Of a stretch of 64,000 bases of DNA, positions 33,049 through 44,023 are shown piece by piece (position 1 is the stretch's first letter; each line of letters opens with the position of its first letter). The translations under genes and the position numbers were made by a program. The notes under the pieces were generated by a model. It was given only the letters and a program-made list of their open reading frames with translations. It searched no databases and had not been told where the DNA came from. The DNA is from Aplectana chamaeleonis (taxonomy: Eukaryota > Nematoda > Chromadorea > Rhabditida > Cosmocercidae): positions 124,001 through 188,000 of the forward strand of contig JAPDOI010001170.1 in NCBI GenBank assembly GCA_029168955.1. Reading direction: 5' to 3'.

Positions 33049-34679
33049 GTGTTGGCCCTTCGGGATTCCTCGGGTTGCACTTGCACGTCCCGCGCTGGTA
33101 TGGGAAAAATTGTGGTGAATTTCTACAGCACTCTCTTCAACTCAACACTGTCCGTGCCGCGTAGCCCACTACCTGCAATAGCAGATGACCCACCTCCAAT
33201 CCTTGAGAGTGAAGTTGCTTCTGCTGTCAAAGGGATGAAGAAAAACACAGCTACTGGACCAGATGGCATTACCACCGAGTCCCTCAGAGCGGGTGTAAAA
33301 CCTCTATGGAAAGTTCTGGCGGAACACTTCTCGAGATACCTCGCGCAAGGAGTCGTTCCCACGCAGTGGGAATCGTCAAGAACGATACTCCTATTCAAAA
33401 AGCGTGATCGGGATGACATCAACAACTACAGGCCAACCGCTCTACTCTCAGTGCCGTACAAGGTCTTTACGAAGATTCTGCTGAACAGGATAGAGAAGGC
33501 TCTGGATGACTTCCAGCTCAGAGAACAGGCTGGCTTCCGTAAGGTTTACTGCTGTCTTGATCACATTCAGGCGCTATCGCAGTCATTGAGCGGACAAGGG
33601 AGTATCATCTACCTCTAACGCTCGTCTTCGTGGACTATACCAAGGCATTCGATTTGGTTGAAGTCCCGGCTGTTCTTAACGCTCTCATCCACGCTGGTGT
33701 TGACGCCCAGTACATCAGAATATTGGAAGAGTGCAACAACGGATGCAACACCATTATTCAACTATTCTAGAGGAAACTGAAGGTGTCGATTGGAAAGGGT
33801 GTCAGACAGAGAGATATCATCTCGCCAAAGCTGTTCACGACCGCATTACAAGACGTGATGCGCCACATCGACTGGGAGAGCAAAGGTATCCTCATAGACG
33901 GGTGCAGACTATCCAACTTGCGTTTCGCTGACGACATTGTGCTGCTGTGTTCGTCTTCCGCAGAAGTCGAAGGAATGCTTAACGAACTGGACGCTGCAGG
34001 AAAAGCGATCGGCCTTACAATGAATCTGAAGGAAACCCGTAATGCGCAACCAGTGGTGCGACGACAGCCCCATTCGTCTCTCTGGCATTCCCTACCCACT
34101 ACGAACAGCTACGTCTATCTCGGAAGAGAGGTGAACATGCAAAACGACTTGTCTACGGAGATCGGACGGAGACGACGAGCCGCCTGGTCTGCAGTTGGAT
34201 CGATAGTGGAAGTGACAGACAAATTGCGGGATGTGAAGACACGAGCACGTTTGTTCGACACCATGGTGCTACCTGCGTTGTGCTATGGAACCGAGACATG
34301 GGCGGAAACGAAGGCGACCACACAGGCCATAAGGACAGCTCACAGGGCCCTGGAACGCAGACTTCTGAAGACTAATCGTCGTGCCCAGCGAGCTGGTGGC
34401 CTACGCAGTGCTGATCTTCGAAAGCAGTCGCAGTTAATGAACCCTCTTCTGTTTATGACCCAGTCCAAACACCGATGGGCAGGACACAAGTTGCGCCGCA
34501 TGGATGACCGATGGAGCCTCCGTACAACAGTCTGGTTACCACGCGATTGCCGCCGGCCTCTAGGCCGTCCTCCCACAAGATGGAACTCTGTATTTTCAGG
34601 CAGAGTCAAGACGTTCTGCACCGAGACAGAGCTTCCTGAAACTGGATGTCCCTTGCTCGGGATCGGTCGAGCTGGTTGA
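33049..34679 (+). pseudogene. RTE R1 reverse transcriptase, frameshifted
   Basis: Fingers region at 33,049-33,618 contains ATGPDGITTE and NNYRPTALLSVPYK. A frame change near 33,570-33,615 is followed by VDYTKAFD (catalytic motif A). The frame shifts again near 33,770. The last frame (33,783-34,679) carries VRQRDIISP (motif B), RFADDIVLL (motif C, FADD), YLGREV and the C-terminal tail, including ALCYGTETW. The protein would copy the element's RNA at nicked DNA in the nucleus. With three broken phases it is a pseudogene. Confidence 0.85.
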
Positions 34680-34771
34680 GATGTGGTTCACACGGCGGCG
34701 ACGCGCAGTGAAGATGGATCATCAAGGTTTCAAGGTAAGGTAAAACATATTATAGTTCACCGCAATGTTAA

Positions 34772-35033
34772 AAGGACATGGTGCGGTTGCGGACTTGTGC
34801 TAACATACGGTAGTCTGATTGCGTTATCACTCATTTTTCCGGAATAACTGAGGTTGGTCGGTGAGTTCCTCATTCCACTCTCACATTTTCACCTGTTTTC
34901 ATTGCTTCCACAGATGTAGTCATATCGGTGGAAACACCGACTCACCGATCTATCACAGCTGTTTCGGAAAAATGAGTGGTACCGCTAACAAACTACCGTA
35001 TGTTAGGACGAGTCCGCAACCTCACCAGGTCCT
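34772..35033. repeat. Short foldback element
   Basis: Arms of about 80 bp: ggttgcggac...ctaacatacggtagt...cactcatttttccg on the left is mirrored at 34,965-35,033. Typical MITE-like foldback with no coding content. Confidence 0.75.
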
Positions 35034-35167
35034 ACTTCCATTGATGTAGACTATAAGGTTTCGTCGCATTTCGCTAAGAGTTGGCCCACTTACATTCAAA
35101 ATAGCGTCTTTAAAGAACGGTTGTTCGTATGCTTACGTGTCTCACTAGCACTGCCTCACTAACATCT
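35034..35167. other. Unassigned spacer
   Basis: Nothing recognised. Confidence 0.4.
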
Positions 35168-35470
35168 CGTAAAGTGTGCCCGAATGAGAAAGGCGGCCCA
35201 CGCGGCCGGCGTTCTTGGCAGGGGGCCGCCGCATGTGCCGCCCTCGGACGAGTGTTGGATTCCAACGACGGCCGTCCCCTCTCCCCTCGTCTGCAGAGCT
35301 GATTGATCGGCGCAGTGCTTGCTGCCAGCCGGTGCCGACCCCGTTCGTAGTCGATGGCGGTGGGGACTTTTTGCATGCTTGTCCGAGAGCGGCGAACGCG
35401 ACAGCGGCCTGCCAAGCACGCCGGCCGCATGAGCCGCCATTCTCATTCGGACGCACCTTACATGTAAAAG
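35168..35470. repeat. GC-rich foldback element
   Basis: About 300 bp that is clearly richer in G and C than its surroundings. The left end, cccgaatgagaaaggcggcc, mirrors the right end (gccgccattctcattcgg). Matches continue inward, e.g. gcggccggcgt and its complement. Several overlapping frames on both strands derive from this palindromy. Confidence 0.75.
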
Positions 35471-36433
35471 GGGTTGCCGGCTGCAGGGTGAAGCGGGGCG
35501 TTGCGTAATTTTCCCAAATCGTGGCGAACACACAGCATGATTTTTTTCAGGTTTCAAAGTTTTTGCGATCCCCCGAGGCGAAGTTTCTGGACAGTTTATA
35601 GCCAGATGCTGGAAATTCTTAAAAAACCTGTGCGATTCTACGATCCTTCCCCTTTGATTACCAAAAATATTGAGAATTTTCAGGGCATTTCCATCAAATT
35701 TTAATTTTTTAGACCGAAAATTCTGCAACCCCTCACCCTAACCTTGATTTTCGGGCCAAAATTTCTGAAAAAATTCAAATTTACCATACCCCCTTGCGAA
35801 GATTCTCAGCCTCGCCTGACCCTGGCCGGCAGTCCTAGTCCTGGCTTAGGTCCTCCAATCGTTCTCGACCCCTGAGTCGTCCATTCGTTGCCGCTTTTCC
35901 GCATTGTCTTCGTCGGCCGCTTCTGTGATGATCTTCCTTGTTTTCTGAAAAAAAGGATAACATAAGACGGCCGAAGAACTGGAAAAACATACAAATAGTA
36001 AGCTTTACCTTTCGAGCTACCAGCTTGTGATGAAGTATGTGCAAGCTGATGATTCAGCTAAACTTCAATGGCATTACTCGAATTGAGAATAATGCAGCTT
36101 GTGATCTAAAAGCAGTAACATGTGTGTTCCACTTCCGCGATAAAACAGCCGTATGCGGGTAAAGCCATTGATGGTTTCAGGAGTTTATTCAAGGAACTAC
36201 TCCGCTGCTTTCTCTTTGGGTGGAGCCATGAATGAAATCTCACTACTAAGAATTCCGATTGTTCGTGTTTTCGCGGCATTCTCGGCAACGAGAAATTTTC
36301 CAAGGGATTTTTTTCGGGCGCCTGTTCTACTCATAAGGCCTCCTAAAAATTTTCTCCAAAATCAGCTACAAGTATTCCAAACAACAGCGCATCGGTGTGA
36401 ATCACACTGTCTGATTGGTGCGATTCACATGCC
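35471..36433. other. Unassigned sequence
   Basis: AT-rich with short frames on both strands, none with recognisable domains. The block at 35,640-35,790 contains ttttcagg motifs found widely in the window. Confidence 0.4.
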
Positions 36434-36938
36434 TTAGGCCTTAGTTATACACCGGCGCGACGCTGCGTAAATAGCAAGACAACTATCACTTATATGCGCC
36501 CTAACTGTGCTCAGGCATGCCAAAAGGAACAGTAGTCGCAGAAAAACGCGCCGGAAGGCCGCACAGAGCAGTTACACACGCCGCGGCACCGTATACTGTA
36601 TCCTTGAGGGACCTGCCCTGTTGGAAATTTGCCAATTTCCACCAGCTGATTATTTTTCAGGTTTCAAATTGTTAAAACACTACCAAAACGACATGACGAG
36701 TACTGTATTGACGAGAGAAATTGATTATTAGTGATATTCTGCAAGTAAAAAGTGTCAGAAGCGAAGAAACCGATAAAATACCATTAAAAACGCCTGGAAA
36801 ATTTAAATTTTTGTCTGCAGTATTGCGTCAAAGACGCCAAAGACGCAACATTGCAGACGAGTCCCTAATTCACGCAGCAAGCGGCGGAAATGTCATCGCG
36901 AGACGTTTTCATTCCGCTGGTGTATAACTAGGGCCTTA
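36434..36938. mobile_element. 505-bp TIR element
   Basis: Left end ttaggccttagttatacacc and right end ggtgtataactagggcctta match over 18 of 20 positions as inverted repeats. The interior includes gcgacgctgcgta and ggcggaaatgtc but no transposase. Superfamily unclear because the target duplication cannot be read with certainty. Confidence 0.65.
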
Positions 36939-37629
36939 CCCAGTTTATAATTCTGCTTCTACATCTCGGTATCACACATTCGGAAACGAAAACTTTCGAC
37001 TCCGGAAGTTAGCTTTACGGACAAGTAAGAAAATGCCCATCCCAAAATGATTAATTCATCCTGACTATCAAAAATTCGTATTCATTAGAAAAAGCGACGA
37101 GCGCTGGCTTTAATTGGAGTGGATGAAGAGAATGACTTTCTCCAAGGGATACTGAAGTGTTCAAACTCTTCATCCGAAAAAAACTCTTTAGGCAAAGTTT
37201 GAAATGCTATTGACATCATCCGAAAATTGCCCGAAACCTGCTTCAATGGCGGTGAAAAGTTCAGAAAAGCTAATCGATACCATGAAGAATAGTGAGTGAA
37301 ACAGGCTGATCGAAATGGCGGAGGGACGGAGGACGTTAGAGGTCTGAAGCGAGTGCCGTATTACGGTAGCAGAAATAAGCCGAAGTCCTACCTTTAGGAT
37401 GCGAGCAGTACTGATCGAAAAAAGTACGTCATACCAGATTGCCGAAGGACAAAAGGCGGGGTTTTCAGGCAGAAATACTGCAAAATTCCAACAATTTCGA
37501 GCATATATCTAAAGGTTTCTGGAAATCTTCGGCTCCATTTTCGGCTTTTCGGGACCCTTTCATCGGAAGATTGTCTGACAAAATAGAAACTTTTTCGGGT
37601 CTACTAAATATTTTTCAGCCTATGTGAGT
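36939..37629. other. Unassigned sequence
   Basis: No gene or repeat recognised in this stretch. Confidence 0.4.
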
Positions 37630-37885
37630 AGTGGAGAATTCTGCCAGATAACTAGAAAAGTCTGCCAGATCACGAGAGAAATCTGCCAGATTGGGGGAAA
37701 ATTCTGTCAGAGAAGGGCAACATCGTTTCGTAATCTGGCAGAGTTTCCTCGTATTCCCCAGTCCGTATACGTAAGGATTCTGCCAGATTACTAGAAATAT
37801 CCGTCAGATCACGAAAGAATTCTGCCAGAATACGGGAGAAATCTGTCAGAGGAGGGCAACATCGTCTCGTAATCTGAGAGATTTT
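37630..37885. repeat. TCTGCCAGA tandem repeat, about 21-22 bp
   Basis: Units of the form tctgccagat plus about 11 variable bases recur from 37,637. The block is duplicated about 145 bp downstream (gagggcaacatcgt at 37,714 and 37,853). Diverged minisatellite. Confidence 0.65.
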
Positions 37886-38785
37886 TCTCATATTCTTTCA
37901 GAATTTTCCCGTAATGGTCAGGCCTGAGAAAAAATGGGAAGAAATGGCAATAAATTGGCAAGAAAAGGCAAGAGAAAGCGAAACGGAAAGAAACGAAAGT
38001 GCGCGAACTCTGATGCATGGAGGAAAGTCGGCTTCCAAGCGCGAGGCGAGGGACGATTTGAGAGTGTCTCCGATTGGCCGCTATGGAAATTCAAAACACG
38101 AGTGCTCGTGTTTCACACCGTCTCAAACACGTGATGTTAAGGCGCCATAGCTCGCCTCACGGGAACATTCAGGATCGGGTTGTAGCTTGAGAAAATCACC
38201 ATAATGACGTCACGCCCGAAGGTCGGCTATTATGGTGAAAAAGGCGCTAGAGTTCAAGAAACGGACCTTAGTATGGGGCTACTAGCCAGCGTTTGCCAGA
38301 GTTAGTGCTATCTTCTGCTACCATGATAGTGGACGCATGTACAGATTTTGCATGATCGGCAAAGTTGGGACCTATTTTAATCCGCTCCGCCATAGCGTCG
38401 CGCTGGAGTATTCATAGTCTTCCACAAGCGCGTCATGCGCGTTTAGCACAAGACGCTTGGCTTTAGGCGAGACTTCTGACCACCACTATACCTTTCCGGG
38501 TAAGCGCCTTATTGCACCCAAGCGCCGAGACCTCCTCCTAAAACCCTGGTTCTGTCCATATCTGGCTGATAGCTACACAATAAATGCGAAAACGAGAGAA
38601 AAAGGTTTGCGTTGGCTGGCCATTCGAGCCAGCCTATCCCACCAATGGAGCACCTTGACGCAATATTTCACACGATCCAAGCGTGTGAGAGCCCCAAATT
38701 GGCCGTGGGTGAATAGGCCGAGATGGTGCTTTGATTGAGTGGGCTTTCAAAGGTTGATCACAAAAAAGAACTTCTAATGAAATGA
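37886..38785. other. Unassigned sequence with a small inverted repeat
   Basis: Open frames on the plus strand (37,914-38,150 and 38,457-38,738) have no recognisable domains. At 38,196-38,238 tcaccataat and attatggtga pair around a loop that contains tgacgtca. Confidence 0.4.
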
Positions 38786-39068
38786 TGATTGTGCATTTTC
38801 GATTATTCGAATTTCAAAAAATTCTGATTATGCTCTAAAAAATATTTGAATTTCGAGTATCATTCGGAAGTCTGTTTTTAAATATTCGAATGTCGAATAC
38901 TATTCGAAATCGCTTTTTACGAAGTATGCGAATTTAGAATAGTACTCGAAAGTCCGTTTTCGAAATATTCGAATTTCGAATATTTTTCGAAAACCAAATT
39001 TTTCGAATTTTGAATGATTCGACGTTCAAAAAATCGTTCGAATATTTCTCGAATAATGTAATTCGGTC
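38786..39068. repeat. TTCGAATA-rich minisatellite, copy 2
   Basis: About 45-bp units built from tattcgaatttcgaata and a gtttttacgaa-like spacer. Same family as 1-240 and 55,862-56,003. Confidence 0.65.
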
Positions 39069-39772
39069 CGAAGCATAGTTGTATATGTCCTGATTACCCT
39101 TGACCCATGTACTTATCGTCGATGAATCAGAGCCAGTGCCTGCCTCGCCGCGGCCCTAACCTCACCAATTGCTATACAGCTACTGTTTCCATCGAACCCT
39201 ATATGTCCTTGATTAGTTTAATAACATGTTTGAAGGTGTTCACTACGAATTCGTTGCCCGCTTTTGAAGGGTTACGGTAGTTTACCATAGCCGAGTTAAA
39301 ATAAACCTACCGTAACTTCCCGTAATCTACCTGAACTCGAAAAAGAGTTTTGTTTTCGTTATCAGCACTCGAGGAACCCACCTTGACAAAGTATACATCC
39401 GAATTTAGAATTTCAACCTACTACGGTATAGCTACTTTTCAGACCTGTCGTTACTTCCCAGATAAACTGATAGCGGACTTCATGGTTGTTCCAAGCACCT
39501 CACCGTTCTGAACGTAGTTAGGGGAAATCCAACTTCCGGGTCCGAAAAGTGGTATAAGGCCACTAATGCGGTCATGATGGCCTTTGCAGGAGAGTCTGTT
39601 CTATATACTTTTTTGTATATTATTAACAACTCAATGATCCGCAGTTAGATCTCCTCGAAGAATATAGCTGCCTCATCCACCCCAGCGGAATCCGACAGAA
39701 TGTTCCCCGAAATGTCTTTATTTCGTCTCGTGGTTGTTTTTACTCTTGCTTTGTTATCCGATTCTCGTGAAC
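39069..39772. other. Unassigned sequence
   Basis: Short cctaccgtaac motifs at about 39,308 recur at 40,053 and 40,210. No gene recognised. Confidence 0.4.
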
Positions 39773-40863
39773 TCACAAGGGAACCACAATAAGTCATAGT
39801 GACCATTCCAAATGAAATGTAGTTTTCTATAATCATTTTCGGACGACGAGTCCGAATATGTCCATCGCAGCTGCATAGAACCACTCTGAAAGAAGTTATG
39901 AGCGTTTTTCAAAGCTTCGCGGCAAGGTAAGGAACGATACATACACTCCATGGAATTTTGAAGGTGTTTTTAAATTTTCCTCTGGATTTCGCTAAAAACA
40001 TGTATGTAGAGGTAATCTGGGGTTCGCTTGTGGGAATCTTAAGGTTTACTGTAGGTTACGGTAGGTAACATTTTATTATTATTTCATTTATGAGGCAAAA
40101 CCTGCCTCAATATTCCCATAATCGACAAATGGACATCGAATTCGTCTTCAGCACCCCCAAATAGCCCCCACATAGAAATTTTGAGACAAATCTGAGACTT
40201 TGACCAATTTACCGTATGCCCATCGTAACCTACCGTAAGCTGTCAAAAATCGATAAACTGACATCAGATTCGGGTTCAGCACTCCAAATAACTCCCAGAA
40301 AATTAATTTGAGCATGATCTATAGTAGCACTCCTTAAATCGTCAAAAGTCGCGATTTGCCATAAAATTCTCCCCCGATGGGAATCTGTCAACGAATACAG
40401 TCGAAAACTTTGGAAACTCGATAAATGAACCTCAGATTTGTGATCAGCACCCCAAATAACCTCCCAGAGCGAATTTTCAGTCAAATCTGGAATATTTTTC
40501 TAAAACGCTTCGAGAGCCCTCTCATTGGTATAAATAATCGCCCAACCGAAAATCCATTAAAGTCCAAAACGCCGTTAGTCTGCGCAAGGCTTGGAGAATG
40601 TTCCTTCACCCAAACTTTGCTTAGGGAAGTAGTTTTGGGCGCTGAACACGATTATGAGGTCCGTTTCCGGATTTTCGTAAAAACAATGCGCTTTTTAGAG
40701 GGTACAATAGGTACGAAAATCAGAGAAAAAATGCCTATAACTTTTTTCAGAGCGGGCCTATGCAGCTGCGATGGGCATATTCGGACTTCTCGTCCGAAAA
40801 TGGTTCTAAAAAAGTACACTTCATTCGGAATGGTCACTATTACTTATTGTGGTTCCCTTGTGA
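39773..40863. repeat. 1.1-kb foldback with internal tandem repeat
   Basis: Arms at 39,773-39,908 and 40,726-40,863 share tcacaagggaaccacaata, the cattttcgga/tccgaaaatg block and gctgc(a/g)atgg. The interior holds three diverged copies of a 130-170-bp unit starting near 40,122, 40,250 and 40,421 (cga(c/t)aaa(t/c)gacatc...cagcac). No transposase. Confidence 0.7.
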
Positions 40864-41171
40864 GGATATTTTGTATTCGTTCCGCGTTATTGTTACCCTT
40901 CCAAACCGAGATGAGTTTGACACATTATTTTTTCAGCATGGAAATCCTTTTGATGATTCTATCAATATCACTCTTACCTGTCTTCGGCGAGCTAGGTAAG
41001 TTGCACTCGCCTAAGATGAGGTCTTTCATTTGATAAAAAAGAATTTGAGGTAGATCAACGTTTATAATGTATGAATAGCTTGAATTCTAGTGCCAATATG
41101 GGGCTGGTTACATGAACGATTAAGGCATGGTTACGCGGTGTAACTTACCCTGCAACCCCGCTCACCTGCTT
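40864..41171. other. Unassigned sequence
   Basis: Nothing recognised beyond short AT-rich repeats. Confidence 0.4.
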
Positions 41172-41634
41172 TTAAAGGCACAGGACACCCAAAAATTAAT
41201 TTTCAGATTTCATACTTATCTTGGAGAGAGTCACACGCTGATCACAGTGGTTGCTCTAAAACCGTCCGAACTTTCCTGTGAACAAAGTTATGGCTCTTCA
41301 AAGATGCCTACATTTTGAGGGTGGAAAATTGGTGGACGAGTTGTCTCAGGCCTGTTTTTCTCTTCATTCGCAATCGTTGCGCGAGAGCGAGCCAGCATGA
41401 GGAGATAGCTCAGCAATGGACTGAAGAACGACGACGTATTGGAATTCATCCATCCATCCAGCCGCTATCGAGTCCGAAAATCTGTTAGGGGGTCGGGCCT
41501 GTGGTGGTCGCTTATATCTCGCTCATTTGGAGGGATTGAGATCTTGCATTTGGCACGTGTTATACAGGAGGGGTCTTCTACACAGTTACATGATAAACTC
41601 GAAATTCATATCTGAGGGTGTACTGTGCCTTTAA
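41172..41634. mobile_element. TTAA MITE, copy M2
   Basis: Starts ttaaaggcacaggacaccc and ends gtactgtgcctttaa, with TTAA at each end. It is the reverse-complement orientation of copy M3 (47,214-47,704): cttggagagagtcacacgct here matches its complement there. Non-coding. Confidence 0.8.
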
Positions 41635-41641
41635 GGGATGC

Positions 41642-41815
41642 TGCACATTTTCTAATTAGATAGCAATGGATCTCGGACTCCTGCATACCCTCCGGGGGGT
41701 GTCCTGCACAATTTTCCAAATGAACAGCAGCGGGTCCTCACCCATACTTCTTTTTGAGATGTGCTGCATAATTTCCCGAATGGATAGCCATGGATGGCGG
41801 ACTCACATCAACGCG
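41642..41815 (-). repeat. Decayed 21-bp satellite relic, part 1
   Basis: Spaced motifs such as ctcctgcataccctccg, ggtgtcctgcacaattttcc and gatgtgctgcataatttccc resemble the reverse complement of the 21-bp satellite (tcctgcac once per about 21 bp). Many substitutions. The second part is at 43,144-43,500. Confidence 0.55.
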
Positions 41816-43143
41816 GCAGTGCTGGTAGCCCTATCCCGTGGTGGCTCTACCCACGGTAGAATGCTACCCTAACCATCAAATTGTGATTCACGTGCGCACG
41901 TTACCGCGGGTAGCGCTACCACGCAGTTACGCCTAAAAGCGTTATGTGTGTGGCGACGCCGCCGTGTTTTACAAACGAGGGCTACTGCACATCGCTCGTA
42001 GTCGCTTTCAAAAGCTCAAACTTTTGACAACTCGCAAAACCTAGCGCATAAAAAAGCAAAAAACCATGAATAAAGTAAATCTATGTTCGAATCACATGAA
42101 GCGGTATGGGAAACGCGGCTATGGTTTCTGTTTTTTTTTCGGTAGATTTCATTGATATGTTCTTTAATCTGTAACATATGTAGTTTGAATATTGAGAATG
42201 AGGATGATGTGTATATTAACCGGGAAAATTTTTTCGGACGCTCAAATGATTTCGCGTCTCATATGTAACTGGATTGCGGCGTCCCATGAAAGTACCTAAG
42301 ACGATATTTTTGCGTAGAAAGTGTCAATAACTAGAAAAAAAAAATTAGAAGCTGTGAGAACCCGATTCTCGTACGAAAGGGAAATTAAAGATACATATCA
42401 GTTTCGTTCAAAAATAATTGCGGTTTTTACTGATTTATGCTTTTTCTTTTTTTTTGTACTTCTTGGAAAATTTAATATGGCATTTAAAAGCGCATTTCTC
42501 GATCTATCTTACCCTACCGGTGAAAGAAAAGCAAAATAAATTCCGCGGATTAAGGGATTCCTTGTGGTTTTTAACTAAATTTGGTGTCTCAAGGTCATTG
42601 CGTGAAAGAGAAATTGAAGGCAGCAAGAATATTCACAACTTAGAATAAACATCAAATTTTATTTTAGAAAAGATAGAGTATTATGAGAAAATACAAGAAG
42701 TATCAGATCGAGAAGCATCAAAATCCACAAAAAAAAAATCAAGAAAAAGTATTTATCAAAACAGACAATTATTTTTGCTCCACCCAAATAATTCAAAAAT
42801 AATCAAGCCTTGACGATAAATAACGAGTATTGAGAAGAGGGTGGCGGAAATTGACGATGAAAACACAACATCTTGACTAAATAAATATAAAAATTGCCGG
42901 AAATCCGTTATACAAGGGGCTTGAAAATAGCTGTTCAAAGGACGTGCGCACAAATTCAGCATCAGAGCGCGAAATCTCGCTGTGTAGGACGCCGCTGGTA
43001 GGACCCTACTCGAGATTCGCGCAGGGTAGGCTTGGTAGGCTGCCACCGTGGGTAGCAAGTTTCGTGAATCGGGTCATTTGCGCGAATTTCGATAGGAAGC
43101 TTTCCTTACCTAGCCTAGCAGCGCTAAATTTCGTGTATGAATC
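41816..43143. other. Unassigned block interrupting the satellite relic
   Basis: About 1.3 kb between the two satellite relics, so probably an insertion. The left edge (cagtgctggtagccctatcc) and the right edge (cctagcctagcagcgct) are weakly inverted to each other, and both edges have gtggtagc/gggtagca-rich sequence. No transposase frame. The poly-T run near 42,450 and other AT-rich tracts are unremarkable. Confidence 0.35.
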
Positions 43144-43500
43144 CGGAATTCGTTGATGAACCCTCCGAGGTGTCCTGCACAACAGCAACGGGTCCCTTTC
43201 TCCTTCTGAGTTTCCGAGGTGTTCTGTTCACTTTATCGGGTGGCCCGCACCGGGTCACCGCACTCGTCTTCTACAGAAGCTTGCACACTCTCCGACATGT
43301 CATGCACTCTTTCCAGGTTTTCTTACTCCTGCTAATTCTGAAAGGTATACAGCGCCCTTCCTCAGACGATCTGCTATTTGTTCTTAATTCTAGATGTCAA
43401 CACACTCTTCTTTACGACGAGTCCACTTTCTCCAAGGTTCTGCACACTCTTTGAAGCATCCTGCCCAATTAAGTGAGGCGCACTCTTCCAAATTATCTGC
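43144..43500 (-). repeat. Decayed 21-bp satellite relic, part 2
   Basis: Motifs gtgtcctgcacaac, gcacactctccgacatg, catgcactctttcc, ggttctgcacactcttt and catcctgcccaatt recur at roughly 21-bp steps. They match the reverse complement of gtgcaggac units. An old, non-homogenised array of the 9.4-16.6 kb family. Confidence 0.55.
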
Positions 43501-44013
43501 GCCCTCCATCCGGTGCTGATTACGCGCTCAAAATCTCCTACTTGCCAACGCTGAGCGATGACAGTCTCGACTGACAAGTGTAGATGGTGAGCACCGACAG
43601 TGAAGAATGAGAAGAGTGACGGCTCACGGCCTACGGTTCACGGCTCACACCATGAAATTCTCTTGAGCTTCCTCGCTGATAAAATTTTCATTTGAGGACC
43701 GTTTCGAGCGAAACGTTGTCGTTGGGTAAATTTGATGTCCCTTCCTACGCGACCTAAAAGAGTCTTTGAATTCGAAATCATTCAGCCGATCACTAGGCTG
43801 AAGTGAAACCCGCGAAGCGGCTGGAGCGATACATTGATCTGAATCTATTTTGGGTGTAAAGAGGCTCAGTTCAGCTTTTTTCAGGTTGCGCATACTCATT
43901 TACTAAATATTGTTTGATTGTTTGTCATTTTGTGAAAAAAATTGCTTCCAGTTCAGCATTAGATTGATCGGCGAATGAAAACCTTGTCTCCAGAGTTCAG
44001 AAATATAAAAATT
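43501..44013. other. Unassigned sequence with a reduced GCGAAGC hairpin
   Basis: Near 43,810-43,830 the string ccgcgaagcggctggagcgat matches one arm and the outer boundary (ggagcgat) of the satellite-element terminus, but the other arm is lost. Tandem cggctcacgg motifs lie at 43,620-43,650. Confidence 0.45.
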
Positions 44014-44023
44014 AATTGGAAAG

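Larger units (their letters stand above)
31528..34745 (+). mobile_element. RTE-like non-LTR retrotransposon R1, decayed
   Basis: A near full-length element with an endonuclease, a linker and a reverse transcriptase, ending in atcaaggtttcaaggtaagg. RTE-clade elements encode one protein (APE-type endonuclease plus reverse transcriptase) and end in short tandem tails, as here. The coding region is broken into at least four frames, so it cannot produce protein. The 5' region (31,528-31,880) has no open frame of note. Confidence 0.85.
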
